From: Alistipes sp. | GTDB taxonomy: Bacteria > Bacteroidota > Bacteroidia > Bacteroidales > Rikenellaceae | Reading direction: 5' to 3' | Length of the DNA stretch: 64,000 bases | Assembly: GCA_017465575.1 (NCBI GenBank) | Contig: JAFTVX010000033.1 | Span: 17,688 to 81,687 of the forward strand | In this document: piece by piece, positions 34,387-43,436 of the stretch | Numbering within the stretch: position 1 is the stretch's first letter | How the letters are laid out: each line of letters starts with the position of its first letter | The notes under the pieces: generated by a model | Databases searched by the model: none | What the model was told of the DNA's origin: nothing | The model's input: only the letters and a program-made list of their open reading frames with translations | Program-made: the position numbers and the translations under genes

Positions 34387-36142
34387 ACTCGGGCTTAACC
34401 AACGAGAGGTAAAGCTCATCAAGCTGTGCCTGTGCTACGGGCGAAGGACCATCGAGCATCACATCGCGACCCGCGTTGTTCTTGGGGAATGCGATGTAGT
34501 CGCGGATAGAGTCCGAGCCACCAAACAACGAGCAGAGACGGTCGAAGCCGAAGGCGAGACCACCGTGAGGAGGTGCGCCATACTTGAAGGCGTTCATCAA
34601 GAAGCCAAACTGCTCCTCTGCTGCCTCGGGTGTAAAGCCCAGAGCATTAAATACTTTTGCCTGAAGCTCGGCATCGTGAATACGGATTGAGCCACCGCCA
34701 ATCTCGGTGCCGTTACATACGAAGTCGTAGGCGTTAGCACGCATCTTGCCAAGCTCGCCTGAGTCGAAGTACTTGGCATCCTCGGGCTTGGGTGAGGTGA
34801 AGGGGTGGTGCATAGCGTAGAAGCGCTGTGTCTCCTCGTCCCACTCGAACATCGGGAAGTCGACAACCCAGAGGGGTGCGAACTTCTTGGGGTCACGAAG
34901 ACCAAGGCGCTCGGCAACCTCCAAGCGGAGTGTGCAGAGCTGTGTGAGGGTCTTGAACTTTTCGCCACAGAGGATGAAAATCATATCGCCATTCTTGGCG
35001 CCTACACGCTCGGCAATAGCCTTCAAATCCTCTGCCGAGAAGAACTTGTCGATAGATGACTTGATGTTGCCCTCGGCATCCACACGGATCCAAACAAGAC
35101 CCTTGGCACCCACCTGAGGACGCTTTACGAACTCGGTGAGCTCGTCAATCTGCTTACGGGTGTACGAAGCGCAACCCTCGGCAGCGAAACCTACGATATA
35201 GTCTGCTGAGTCGAAGACCACAAAGTCGTGGCCGTGAGCAAGGTCGGTAATGTCGCTAAATGCCATACCGAAGCGCAAGTCGGGCTTATCCGAGCCATAC
35301 TTCTCCATAGCCTCAATCCAAGGCATTCTGCGGAAAGGCTCCGAGTACTCGATGTCCATAACCTCCTTGAACATGTAGCGTGCCCAGCGCTCGAAGATTT
35401 CGAGTACATCCTCCTGCTCTACGAACGACATCTCGCAGTCAATCTGTGTGAACTCGGGCTGACGGTCGGCACGAAGGTCCTCATCGCGGAAGCAACGCAC
35501 AATCTGGAAGTAGCGGTCGTAGCCCGCAACCATAAGGAGCTGCTTCAAAGTCTGGGGCGACTGGGGGAGTGCGTAGAACTGGTTGGGGTTCATTCGCGAG
35601 GGCACGATAAAGTCACGCGCACCCTCGGGTGTAGACTTGATGAGATAGGGTGTTTCAATCTCCAAGAAGCCCTCTTTATCAAGGAATTGGCGCACTGCCT
35701 GTGCCATACGATGGCGCAAAATCATAGCGCGCTGCAAGGGTGGACGACGAAGGTCCAAATAGCGATATTTCATACGCAAGTCGTCGCCACCATCCGACTC
35801 CTCCTCGATAGTGAAGGGAGGGGTTACGGCACGGTTCAAAATGCGAAGCTCGGTAGCCGAAATCTCGATGTCGCCAGTGGCGATTTTTGAGTTCTTCGAC
35901 GAGCGCTCGATAACCTTGCCCGTTACCTGAAGAACAAACTCGCGACCTACCTCTGCGGCAGCCGCCTTAACGGCCTCTGACGAGTGCTCCTCGACGGTAA
36001 TCTGGGTGATGCCGTAGCGGTCACGAAGGTCGATAAATGCCATCGCACCGAGGTTACGCACCTTCTGTACCCAGCCTGCAAGAGTCACGGTCTGGCCTAC
36101 ATTCTCTATGCGGAGTTCACCGCAATTATGTGTTCTGTACAT
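34385..36142 (-). CDS. aspS: Aspartyl-tRNA synthetase
   Basis: A class II synthetase. I start it at [20 protein letters not shown] (ATG at 36142, 585 residues). A longer frame to 36199 would run through the promoter. The N-terminal OB-fold anticodon-binding domain (about 1-105) is followed by the catalytic core with PDLRFGMAF, the large bacterial insertion (GAD) domain and motif 3 in [20 protein letters not shown]. Length fits bacterial AspRS. The stop codon is formed by the first bases of palindromic element b, which probably serves as its 3' end. Confidence 0.97.
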   Translation of the reverse strand: MYRTHNCGELRIENVGQTVTLAGWVQKVRNLGAMAFIDLRDRYGITQITVEEHSSEAVKAAAAEVGREFVLQVTGKVIERSSKNSKIATGDIEISATELRILNRAVTPPFTIEEESDGGDDLRMKYRYLDLRRPPLQRAMILRHRMAQAVRQFLDKEGFLEIETPYLIKSTPEGARDFIVPSRMNPNQFYALPQSPQTLKQLLMVAGYDRYFQIVRCFRDEDLRADRQPEFTQIDCEMSFVEQEDVLEIFERWARYMFKEVMDIEYSEPFRRMPWIEAMEKYGSDKPDLRFGMAFSDITDLAHGHDFVVFDSADYIVGFAAEGCASYTRKQIDELTEFVKRPQVGAKGLVWIRVDAEGNIKSSIDKFFSAEDLKAIAERVGAKNGDMIFILCGEKFKTLTQLCTLRLEVAERLGLRDPKKFAPLWVVDFPMFEWDEETQRFYAMHHPFTSPKPEDAKYFDSGELGKMRANAYDFVCNGTEIGGGSIRIHDAELQAKVFNALGFTPEAAEEQFGFLMNAFKYGAPPHGGLAFGFDRLCSLFGGSDSIRDYIAFPKNNAGRDVMLDGPSPVAQAQLDELYLSLVKPE

Positions 36143-36183
36143 AACTATGTTGTTGTTAAATTTCGTGTATTCAGCTTTTTTTG

Positions 36184-36191
36184 TATCTTTG
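36184..36191 (+). promoter_or_regulatory. -7 promoter box (TATCTTTG) for tadA
   Basis: Perfect box 43 bases before the tadA ATG. It faces the minus-strand box at 36199-36206 seven bases away, repeating the arrangement seen between prmA and xerD. Confidence 0.7.
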
Positions 36192-36198
36192 TAACCCA

Positions 36199-36206
36199 CA
36201 AAGGTA
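36199..36206 (-). promoter_or_regulatory. -7 promoter box (TACCTTTG, minus strand) for aspS
   Basis: Perfect TAnnTTTG box pointing at aspS with a leader of about 50 bases to the ATG at 36142. Its position supports that start over the upstream ATG at 36199. Confidence 0.7.
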
Positions 36207-36233
36207 ATAATTTTTCAACTAACTTAATTAGTT

Positions 36234-36695
36234 ATGAGCGAAAAAATTAAGCAAACCCGCGAGCAAGACGAAAAATTTATGCGTCAAGCACTAAACGAGG
36301 CGCTCCGTGCGTTAGATAAGCGAGAGGTGCCTATTGGCGCTGTGGTCGTTGCTGGCGACAGGGTTATTGGTCGAGGCCACAACCTCGTCGAGACTTTGAT
36401 GGATGCCACGGCACACGCCGAGATGCAGGCTATCACGGCGGCGATGTCGGCGCTTGGCGGTAAGTATCTGAACGACTGCACGATATATGTTACGGTTGAG
36501 CCTTGCGTGATGTGTGGTGGCGCGTTGGCATGGAGTCAGATTGGGCGTGTTGTCTATGGTGCAGCCGACCCAAAGCGAGGCTACTCGACCTACTCGGATA
36601 GGATTCTTCACCCCAAAACCGAGGTCGTTGCAGGGGTGTTAAAGGAGGAGTGTGAGGTGTTGATGAACGAATTTTTTCGTTCGTTGCGTAAATAA
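36234..36695 (+). CDS. tadA: tRNA-specific adenosine deaminase
   Basis: A 153-residue zinc-dependent deaminase converting A34 to inosine in tRNA-Arg. The zinc and catalytic motifs are HAEMQAI (His and Glu) and PCVMCGGAL (two Cys). The YGAADPKRG stretch and RILHPKTEVVAGVL near the C-terminus favour TadA over cytidine or guanine deaminases. It is transcribed alone and divergently from aspS. Confidence 0.93.
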   Translation: MSEKIKQTREQDEKFMRQALNEALRALDKREVPIGAVVVAGDRVIGRGHNLVETLMDATAHAEMQAITAAMSALGGKYLNDCTIYVTVEPCVMCGGALAWSQIGRVVYGAADPKRGYSTYSDRILHPKTEVVAGVLKEECEVLMNEFFRSLRK

Positions 36696-36732
36696 GTGAG
36701 CATAAAAGTGTTTGATATTCTAAAAATTGTAG

Positions 36733-36740
36733 TAAATTTG
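36733..36740 (+). promoter_or_regulatory. -7 promoter box (TAAATTTG) with upstream TTTG for the TPR gene
   Basis: Perfect TAnnTTTG, with a TTTG at 36711-36714 about 18 bases upstream, close to the -33 spacing of Bacteroidetes promoters. The leader to the ATG at 36817 is about 70 bases, consistent with a strong promoter. Confidence 0.75.
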
Positions 36741-36816
36741 CGCTTGGCTTTATTTTAAATAGGTCATCAAGCTACGGACATAAATAATATAAAGTATAAA
36801 AACTAACTATCTAATT

Positions 36817-37761
36817 ATGAAAAAACTCATTATGACCGTTGTTGCACTTATGGGTGCTACAACTCTCTTCGCCCAGACCGATGTTGTTGCAACTTTCCAG
36901 CAGGGTCTTGCAAATGCTAAGGCTGCTAACTACACCGAGGCTATCGCACAGTTCCAGGAGGTTGTTGATGCAAGCTGGGATATCGAGGAGCCCGATGCTA
37001 ACCAGCTCAAGGCTATCGCAGGCTCGAAGAAGTTTATCGTTACTTGCTACAACAAGCTTGGTGTTGCTGCTATCAACGCTAAGCAGTACGAGGATGCTGT
37101 TGCTGCCTTCACCGAGGCTGCTAACTGCGCTGAGCTTTATGAGGATATCTCTGCAATGAACAAGAACCGTACGCTTATCGGTCAGGTTTATGAGGTGCAG
37201 GGTGCTGATGCCTTCAACTCTGGCGACTATGCTACCGCTATCGAGGTATTCTCAAAGGGTTACGAGGCTGACCCCCGCAACACAGGTATGGCTTTGAACC
37301 TCGCTGAGAGCTACTTCAAGAGCGATATGTACCAAAAGGGTATGACTATCTGTACTGCTATCTCGCAGCTCAACGCTGACAAGTTCGCTGAGGCTATCGC
37401 TGAGGCGCAGTCTAAGATGGCTATGTACACCAACAACGAGGTTGCTAAGTTGCAGATGGCTAACGACTACGACGGCATCATCGCTATGGCAGCCGAGCTT
37501 TCGGATGCTGCTTTGGCACAGAAGATTACCCTCCAGGCATACTACGCAAAGAAGGAGTTCCAGAAGATGGTTGAGCTTTCGGAGGCTGCTCTTGCAGCAC
37601 AGACCACCGACGAGGGTCGTAGCGACATCTACTACCTCCTCGGCGTTGCTTACAACGAGATGGAGCAGTTCGACAAGGCTATCGCTGCTATGAAGAATGT
37701 AACTGCTGGTACTAATGTTGAGAATGCAAAGGCTGTTATCGCAGCGCTCACCGTTGAGTAA
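36817..37761 (+). CDS. Exported tetratricopeptide-repeat protein
   Basis: A 314-residue protein with a signal peptide (MKKLIMTVVALMGATTLFA, then QTD). The mature part is all-helical with repeated A/Y/A pattern units of the TPR type, such as ANYTEAIAQFQEVVDASWD, KQYEDAVAAFTEAANCAEL and GDYATAIEVFSKGYEADPRN. It therefore probably scaffolds periplasmic or outer-membrane complexes. Codon use is heavily biased (GCT, AAG, GAG), which together with the near-ideal promoter and terminator suggests high expression. The specific partner is unknown. Confidence 0.82.
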   Translation: MKKLIMTVVALMGATTLFAQTDVVATFQQGLANAKAANYTEAIAQFQEVVDASWDIEEPDANQLKAIAGSKKFIVTCYNKLGVAAINAKQYEDAVAAFTEAANCAELYEDISAMNKNRTLIGQVYEVQGADAFNSGDYATAIEVFSKGYEADPRNTGMALNLAESYFKSDMYQKGMTICTAISQLNADKFAEAIAEAQSKMAMYTNNEVAKLQMANDYDGIIAMAAELSDAALAQKITLQAYYAKKEFQKMVELSEAALAAQTTDEGRSDIYYLLGVAYNEMEQFDKAIAAMKNVTAGTNVENAKAVIAALTVE

Positions 37762-37781
37762 TCGGTTAGAATCAGATATGA

Positions 37782-37817
37782 ATTACCCCGAGGCGAAACC
37801 TCGGGGTAATTTTTTTG
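37782..37817 (+). terminator. Intrinsic terminator of the TPR gene
   Basis: ATTACCCCGAGG and CCTCGGGGTAAT form a perfect 12-bp stem around a CGAAA loop, followed by seven T residues. It starts about 20 bases after the stop codon. Confidence 0.92.
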
Positions 37818-37825
37818 TAAAGTTT

Positions 37826-37965
37826 TTAGTTCTTAGTTTTTTAGTTGTTAGATTAAGACGATAGGACAAGTAAGACGATAGGATGATAAGAAAAATCCTA
37901 ATGGTCTTATGGTCTTAATGGTCTTATCGTCTTATAATTCTTCTCCTTCCAGCCAGCACTCAGCC
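37826..37965. repeat. Composite repeat island C, variable part
   Basis: A TTAGTTCTTAGTTTTTTAG array, then a variable module of short units (AAGACGATAGGA repeated, then the complementary ATGGTCTTATGGTCTTAATG), then the CTTCCAGCCAGCACT spacer that precedes the palindromes. It resembles islands A and B in order but not in the sequence of the variable module. Confidence 0.65.
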
Positions 37966-38097
37966 AATTTCTTGATAGAAGGGGTCTAATTTGGTGCCGA
38001 TAAAGAGAAAGAGCGGATGGGACATTCCGGGGTGTAATTTAATGTCAAAAGTCGTGAGATGTGGTGCCAAACGAAAGAGCCCCAGATGGGACATACT
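37966..38097 (-). repeat. Broken palindromic elements: type I half (37966-38032) joined to type II half (38036-38097)
   Basis: The type I half starts with the AATTTCTTGATAGAAGGGG arm and stops right after GGATGGGACAT at the apex. A type II half follows from AATTTAATGTCAAAAG and again stops at its apex (GATGGGACATACTAA). The partner arms are missing. Confidence 0.75.
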
Positions 38098-38150
38098 AAT
38101 TAATGAGCAATGAGCAATTAGAAATTAGCAATGATTTGTTTCAGAGTTGT

Positions 38151-38216
38151 AATTTCTTGATAGAAGGGGTCTAATTTGGCGCCGATAAAGAAAAAGCCCG
38201 GATAGAACATTACGGG
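38151..38216 (-). repeat. Type I half element, second copy
   Basis: Near-duplicate of 37966-38032, 185 bases further on, again ending at the apex (GGATAGAACAT) and joined to a type II element. Confidence 0.75.
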
Positions 38217-38220
38217 GTGT

Positions 38221-38347
38221 AATTTAATGTCAAAAGTCGTGAGATGTGGTGCCAAACGAAAGAGCCCCAGATGGGACATACTAAGGCGTATTTCCCATTT
38301 GGGGCTCTAAGTTTGGTGCCACAGATTGCGGCTTTTCACATTAAATT
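38221..38347 (-). repeat. Complete two-tier palindromic element, type II (copy c)
   Basis: Outer arms AATTTAATGTCAAAAG and CTTTTCACATTAAATT pair with one mismatch. Apex GGGACATACTAAGGCGTATT with CCC following. Its outer arm contains the TAA stop codon of nrdJ (38346-38348) and, as elsewhere, it extends downstream from that stop. Confidence 0.85.
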
Positions 38348-40895
38348 AACCGCATTTTGAGTAGCCGCACGACATACAAGTCAAACAACCGTTCTGGTAT
38401 GCCATCTGCTCCTGACCACACTGCGGACAGCGACCCTTGCCACGAGTACCATCCTTGATGTACTGCTTCAAGGCGCGCTCCACACCATTCTTCCAGGTGT
38501 TGATAGTCTCCGAGTCGAGGTGAAGACCATCTACAAGCTGCACTACCTTGTCGATAGGCATGCCGTAGCGCAATACACCCGAGATAAGCTTAGCGTAGTT
38601 CCAGAACTCCTCGTCGAAGAGTCGTGAGATACCGCCGATGGTGTTGATATAGCCGTAGCGGTCCTGATACTGGAAGTCGTAGCGCTTGGTGCCATCCTTC
38701 TCGCATACCTTGAGGATGTTACCGTGGGTGATGGTCTTGGGGATATACATAGCATCCTCCTCGATCTTACCGGTGAAGATCTCGTAGGGGCGGTCATCCT
38801 GCTTACCTACAAAGGCAATCCAATCCTCCTTGCCGTTCTTGAAGCGCACGATGTCGGCGGGGATAGACTCGGGACGACGGATTGTCTGGTTGTCCTCGCA
38901 CTTCTTCTTGGCGTTGCCCTTCGACTTAACATCGAGCAATACGCCGTCGCGGCAGCCGTCACGATATACTGTGATACCCTTACAGCCCGACTCCCACGCT
39001 GTGCGGTATACATCTGCTACAAGCTCCTCGCTCACCTCGTTGGGAAGGTTCACGGTAACCGAGATTGAGTGGTCTACCCACTTCTGGATAGCGCCCTGCA
39101 TCTTGACCTTTGCCACCCAGTCGATGTCGTTGGCGGTAGCCTTGTGGTAGGGCGATGCCTTGAGCATCTCGTCGAGCTCCTGCTCCGAGATTGTCTGGAG
39201 GCGTGATGTGTCGTAGCCGTTGATCTCTGCCCACTTCACAAACTGGTGGTGGTATACATAGTACTCGATGAACTTCTCGCCTGTCTCGTCTACGAATGAT
39301 GCCACCTGGTCCTTGTCCGAGGGGTTAATCTTACGACGACGCTTGTATACGGGGCGGAATACGGGCTCAATACCCGATGTTGTCTGCGACATTAGCGATG
39401 TTGTGCCTGTGGGGGCAATGGTGAGCATCGCGATGTTACGACGACCATACTGCTGCATAAGCTCGCGGAGCTCGGGTGCAGCCTCGAGGATACGACCAAT
39501 CATGGGGTTGCCCTGCTCCTTCTCGAAGTTGAATACGCCGAAGGCGCCACGATCCTTTGCCATCATAACTGATGCACGATAAGCCTCTACTGCGAGGGTC
39601 TTGTGTACCTCTACGGCAAAGTCGATAGCCTCCTCCGAGCCGTAGCGCATACCGAGTGCTGCGAGCATATCGCCCTCGGCGGTGATACCCAAGCCGGTAC
39701 GACGACCCTTGAGTGCCATATCCTTAATCTTCTTCCAGAGTTCGAGCTCTACACGACGAACATCCTGGTCCTCGGGATCGCCCTCAATCTTCGAGATGAT
39801 AAGGTCTACCTTCTCCAGCTCGAGGTCGATGATATCGTCCATAAGGTGCATAGCCTTTGCGATATGCTCCTTGAAGAGGCCGAAGTTGAACTTTGCCTCC
39901 TTGGTGAAGGGGTTCTCTACATAGCTCAAAAGGTTGAGCGCCAAGAGGCGGCAGCTGTCGTAGGGGCACAACGGAATCTCACCACAGGGGTTGGTAGATA
40001 CGGTGCGGAAGCCCTCGTCGGCGTAGCAGTCGGGCACACTCTCACGAATGATTGTATCCCAGAACAATACGCCGGGCTCTGCCGACTTCCAAGCGTTGTG
40101 GATAATCTTGTCCCAAAGCTTCTTGGCATCGATATCCTGCTTTACGATGGGATCCTTCGAACCGATGGGGAACTCCTGACGGTAGGTGCGACCCTCAGCG
40201 GCAGCGCGCATAAACTCGTCGTCAATCTTGATTGATACATTTGCGCCTGTTACCTTGCCGGTGTCTACCTTGGCGTCAATGAAGCGCTCGGCATCGGGGT
40301 GCTTGATAAGCAACGAGAGCATCAAAGCGCCACGACGACCATCCTGTGCAACCTCGCGTGTAGAGTTAGAGTAGCGCTCCATAAAGGGCACGATACCCGT
40401 AGAGGTGAGTGCCGAGTTGAGTACGGGGCTACCTGTGGGGCGGATGTGCGAGAGGTCGTGACCTACACCACCACGGCGCTTCATAAGCTGCACCTGCTCC
40501 TCGTCCATACGGAAGATACCACCGTAAGAGTCTGCGGGGTTCTTGTGGCCGATAACGAAGCAGTTAGAGAGTGATGCCACCTGAAGGTTGTTGCCGATAC
40601 CTGTCATAGGGCCACCCTGGGGAATGACATAGCGGAAGTGGTCGAGAAGGTCGAAGATCTCCTCATAGCTCAGAGGGTTGGGGTAGTTGCGCTCGATGCG
40701 CTGCAACTCCGATGCGATACGGTTGTGCATATCGTGGGGAGTGGTCTCGTAGATGTTGCCAAACGAGTCCTTGAGAGCATATTTGCTCACCCACACCTGT
40801 GCTGCAAGGTCATCGTCCTTGAAGTACTCCTTCGAGGCTGCCACAGCATCGTCATACTTCACCGTCTGAAGCTGCTTTGATGTAGTCTCTTTCAT
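38346..40895 (-). CDS. nrdJ: Adenosylcobalamin-dependent (class II) ribonucleotide reductase
   Basis: An 849-residue enzyme reducing ribonucleotides to deoxyribonucleotides in an oxygen-independent, B12-dependent way. Features: GGPMTGIGNNLQVASLSNCF (first active-site Cys), RRGGVGHDLSHIRP, STNPCGEIPLCPYDSCRL (catalytic Cys region), and MLTIAPTGTTSLMSQ. The C-terminus carries a zinc-ribbon-like tail with four CxxC-type pairs (RCPQCGQEQM, CLTCMSCGYSKCG) that probably shuttles reducing power. Length and tail match the NrdJ type common in anaerobes. The stop codon is part of palindromic element c. Confidence 0.96.
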   Translation of the reverse strand: MKETTSKQLQTVKYDDAVAASKEYFKDDDLAAQVWVSKYALKDSFGNIYETTPHDMHNRIASELQRIERNYPNPLSYEEIFDLLDHFRYVIPQGGPMTGIGNNLQVASLSNCFVIGHKNPADSYGGIFRMDEEQVQLMKRRGGVGHDLSHIRPTGSPVLNSALTSTGIVPFMERYSNSTREVAQDGRRGALMLSLLIKHPDAERFIDAKVDTGKVTGANVSIKIDDEFMRAAAEGRTYRQEFPIGSKDPIVKQDIDAKKLWDKIIHNAWKSAEPGVLFWDTIIRESVPDCYADEGFRTVSTNPCGEIPLCPYDSCRLLALNLLSYVENPFTKEAKFNFGLFKEHIAKAMHLMDDIIDLELEKVDLIISKIEGDPEDQDVRRVELELWKKIKDMALKGRRTGLGITAEGDMLAALGMRYGSEEAIDFAVEVHKTLAVEAYRASVMMAKDRGAFGVFNFEKEQGNPMIGRILEAAPELRELMQQYGRRNIAMLTIAPTGTTSLMSQTTSGIEPVFRPVYKRRRKINPSDKDQVASFVDETGEKFIEYYVYHHQFVKWAEINGYDTSRLQTISEQELDEMLKASPYHKATANDIDWVAKVKMQGAIQKWVDHSISVTVNLPNEVSEELVADVYRTAWESGCKGITVYRDGCRDGVLLDVKSKGNAKKKCEDNQTIRRPESIPADIVRFKNGKEDWIAFVGKQDDRPYEIFTGKIEEDAMYIPKTITHGNILKVCEKDGTKRYDFQYQDRYGYINTIGGISRLFDEEFWNYAKLISGVLRYGMPIDKVVQLVDGLHLDSETINTWKNGVERALKQYIKDGTRGKGRCPQCGQEQMAYQNGCLTCMSCGYSKCG

Positions 40896-41063
40896 ATATG
40901 TATATTTTTATTTACTTATATTTCTTTAGTAGTTTTTTGGTTGTGCCCTCTGAGATTTTAGGCATAATATGAGGTTACAAAATTGAGAATTATTCCCCTT
41001 AAAAACAAATTTTGCGACCCCTTTTTTCGACAAATTTTCGACATTTTTTTTGCCCGAAAATTA

Positions 41064-41097
41064 AAAACGCGCCACAGCTATCTGTAGCGCATTTTTA
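41064..41097 (-). terminator. Hairpin terminator for the PAP2 gene
   Basis: GCGCtACAG and CTGTgGCGC (minus strand) form a stem around ATAG, followed by GTTTTT; the plus strand also has a T run after it, so it may act in both directions. It lies about 50 bases after the PAP2 stop codon. Confidence 0.7.
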
Positions 41098-41145
41098 CCA
41101 TAATTTTCGTTGTATAGGAAAAAGTGATACAACCCCAATTTTATG

Positions 41146-41730
41146 TTACCACCTCTTATCTTTGCCCGCAATGGCTCTAAAAACGAGGATGCCGAGTGTG
41201 GCGGTGATGATGCCAAGTGCTGCGCCCAAGAGGATATCTTGCGGAAAGTGGCAAGCAAGATATATGCGTGAGTAGCAGATAACGATGGCGACGACCGTAA
41301 TCAGCCAACTAAACCATCGGCGATGTATGGCGTATGCCGAAACTATTGATAGTGAGACTATTGTGGCGGCGTGTGCCGAGACTGTGCCATAGCGACCGTG
41401 GTTGGTCGAAGGTATATTTACATCGCTCAAGCCCTCGCTAAACATTGGGCGTAGGCGAGCGGGGAAGTCGGGCAAAAGGTTTTTTAGCGGGCCAGAGTGC
41501 TTGAAGATGCCAGCCAAAAGGTCTGCCAAGCCGAGTGCCAAGCCAACAGCCACAAGTAGTGCCACAACACCACGCCACGACCAGCGGCGCCATACCATAT
41601 ATAGTATAAGTAGGTAGAGCGGAATCCACATAACGGTGCCCGATATCGCCGACATCAGCCAATCGAGCATTGCGCCACCCTCGAAGTTAAGCGCCTCAAA
41701 TAGTGGATAGTCCCAAGTAGTGTGGTTCAT
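41146..41730 (-). CDS. PAP2 superfamily membrane phosphatase
   Basis: A 194-residue membrane protein with about five transmembrane helices. PAP2 motifs are FPARLRP (end of motif 1), GTVSAHAATIVSL (motif 2, with the central Gly of the usual SGH replaced by Ala) and SRIYLACHFPQDILLGAALG (motif 3, with catalytic Arg and His). Such enzymes dephosphorylate undecaprenyl pyrophosphate or phosphatidic acid-type lipids. It follows the MBOAT gene but is separated from it by a TTAG-type repeat array, so co-transcription is uncertain. Confidence 0.85.
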   Translation of the reverse strand: MNHTTWDYPLFEALNFEGGAMLDWLMSAISGTVMWIPLYLLILYMVWRRWSWRGVVALLVAVGLALGLADLLAGIFKHSGPLKNLLPDFPARLRPMFSEGLSDVNIPSTNHGRYGTVSAHAATIVSLSIVSAYAIHRRWFSWLITVVAIVICYSRIYLACHFPQDILLGAALGIITATLGILVFRAIAGKDKRW

Positions 41731-41858
41731 ATATTAGTTTTTAGTTATTAGTTGTTAGTTGTTAGAGTTTCTAACAACTTTTTGTTAGTGAGTTAAAATG
41801 AGTTACGATGTTTTTTTAGAGGTTTTTATTCTAATAACTAAAAACTAACAACTCATCT
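41731..41858. repeat. TTAG-type array island F
   Basis: TATTAGTTTTTAGTTATTAG on one side and CTAATAACTAAAAACTAAC on the other form inverted arrays around GAGTTACGATGTTTTTTTAG, which is also seen at 14597-14612 in island A (GGTTACAATGTTTTTTCAG). No palindromic element is attached here. Confidence 0.65.
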
Positions 41859-43436
41859 TTAGAACGCAGCGTACATCGGCAGTGCGCCACCGCCACCATT
41901 TGCCATAAGCAGCATATCGCACTGCATAACCGCCCAGATGGCAACGACCATAACGAGCCACTGACCGATAAAGCCCGAGCGTGTGATGCCTCGCATCACA
42001 GCGTTATCCACTTTGCGGGGCAGAAGGTGCATCGCATAGCCCACCGCCATAATCGCAAATGCCACCGCCGAGCGCTCGACCATAGGCACAAACTCCGCAA
42101 ACGAGAAGCGGTAGGCGATAGCCGTGAGCACGCCCTCGACCTCAGCCATATCCTTCGAGGTAAAGAGCAACCAGCCGAAGGCTACGATATGGAATGTGAA
42201 CGCAACGGCAGGAATACGCCACCACCACTTCATATCACGACCCACAGCCTTGGCGTTGGGGATAATCTTCAACCATAACTTATGCAGAGCAAGAGCTATG
42301 CCGTGGAGCAAGCCCCAAGCAATAAATGTGAGTCCCACGCCGTGCCAAAGGCCGCCGAGGAACATCGTCAGGATAAGGTTTAGGTAGGTGCGCACCGACC
42401 CACGGCGGTTGCCACCTAACGAGATATAGAGGTAATCCTTAAGCCAAGTCGACAGCGAGATATGCCACCTGCGCCAGAACTCGGTGATTGTTGCCGAGTG
42501 GTAGGGGGCATCGAAGTTGTCGGGGAGGCGGAAGCCCATCAGGAGTGCCACGCCAACCGCCATATCGGAGTAGCCCGAGAAGTCGCAATATATCTGCAAT
42601 GTAAAGCCGTAAATCGCCATAAGCGCCACCATACCGCCATCGCCCAACTCGCCTGCAAAGGCGGGAGCAACGAAGAGTGTGCCGAGCGCCTTTGCCAAGA
42701 TGCCATACTTTATGAGTCCGCCCGCAATAAGTGTTACGGCACGACCGAGGTCATCACGCGAGATAGGCAAGCGAGGAGCCTCAATCTGCGGAATAAACTC
42801 CTTAGCCTTGACCAACGGACCAAGGAACATCTTCGGGAAGAACGACAACAAAAAGATATAGTCCGAGAGGCGCTTCAGAGGCTTAATCGTGCCTCGATAG
42901 ATATCCACCACATAAGCGATAGACTGGAATACGAAGAACGATACACCTGCCGGCACCACCACGCTTTCCCAGTCGAGAGTGCCGTTGCCGTAGAGGTTGT
43001 TGATGGTGTCGACAAAGAAGTTGGTAGCCTTGAAGTAGGCGAGAATCGCCACATTTATCGTAACGCTGAGCGCCACCCAACCCTTGCCACCGCCATTCTC
43101 GCGACTATGTGCCACACGGCGACCAATGAGAAAGTCGCTAATGGCAACAAAGAGCAACAACAGAAGGTAGATGCCCGAGAGCTTGTAGTAGAAGTAGAGC
43201 GAGAATAGCACAACATAGAGTGTGCGTAGGCGTGCAACGGGCTTAACCACCATATAGCCGATGCCAAAGAGTAGGAAGGCAAAGAGGAAGAAACCACTAT
43301 CGAGGGTCATAGGCGACGAGGGGTTGTAGGTCAATAGCCCCACAACACGCTCCCACCAACCATCTTCCAAGCCTATGAGGTTGAGCATCTTATCGGCTAA
43401 CTCGCCGAAGTTTATGTCACGAAGCTTACTCAACAT
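41859..43436 (-). CDS. MBOAT-family membrane O-acyltransferase (AlgI/DltB type)
   Basis: A 525-residue polytopic protein with about twelve membrane segments. Family blocks are FFVFQSIAYVVDIYRGTIKP, FFPKMFLGPLVKAKEFIPQI, YGFTLQIYCDFSGYSDMAVG, FWRRWHISLSTWLKDYLYIS, LGGNRRGSVRTYLNL and GGLWHGVGLTFIAWGLLHG with the catalytic His. It transfers acyl groups across the membrane onto a secreted polymer, as in alginate acetylation. The start overlaps the end of the SGNH gene by 11 bases, forming a two-gene acetylation unit. The acceptor polysaccharide is unknown. Confidence 0.92.
   Translation of the reverse strand: MLSKLRDINFGELADKMLNLIGLEDGWWERVVGLLTYNPSSPMTLDSGFFLFAFLLFGIGYMVVKPVARLRTLYVVLFSLYFYYKLSGIYLLLLLFVAISDFLIGRRVAHSRENGGGKGWVALSVTINVAILAYFKATNFFVDTINNLYGNGTLDWESVVVPAGVSFFVFQSIAYVVDIYRGTIKPLKRLSDYIFLLSFFPKMFLGPLVKAKEFIPQIEAPRLPISRDDLGRAVTLIAGGLIKYGILAKALGTLFVAPAFAGELGDGGMVALMAIYGFTLQIYCDFSGYSDMAVGVALLMGFRLPDNFDAPYHSATITEFWRRWHISLSTWLKDYLYISLGGNRRGSVRTYLNLILTMFLGGLWHGVGLTFIAWGLLHGIALALHKLWLKIIPNAKAVGRDMKWWWRIPAVAFTFHIVAFGWLLFTSKDMAEVEGVLTAIAYRFSFAEFVPMVERSAVAFAIMAVGYAMHLLPRKVDNAVMRGITRSGFIGQWLVMVVAIWAVMQCDMLLMANGGGGALPMYAAF

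Noticed and set aside
41157-41164. A TATCTTTG box on the plus strand
   Set aside because: It lies inside the last codons of the minus-strand PAP2 gene and no plus-strand gene follows, so I treat it as chance.
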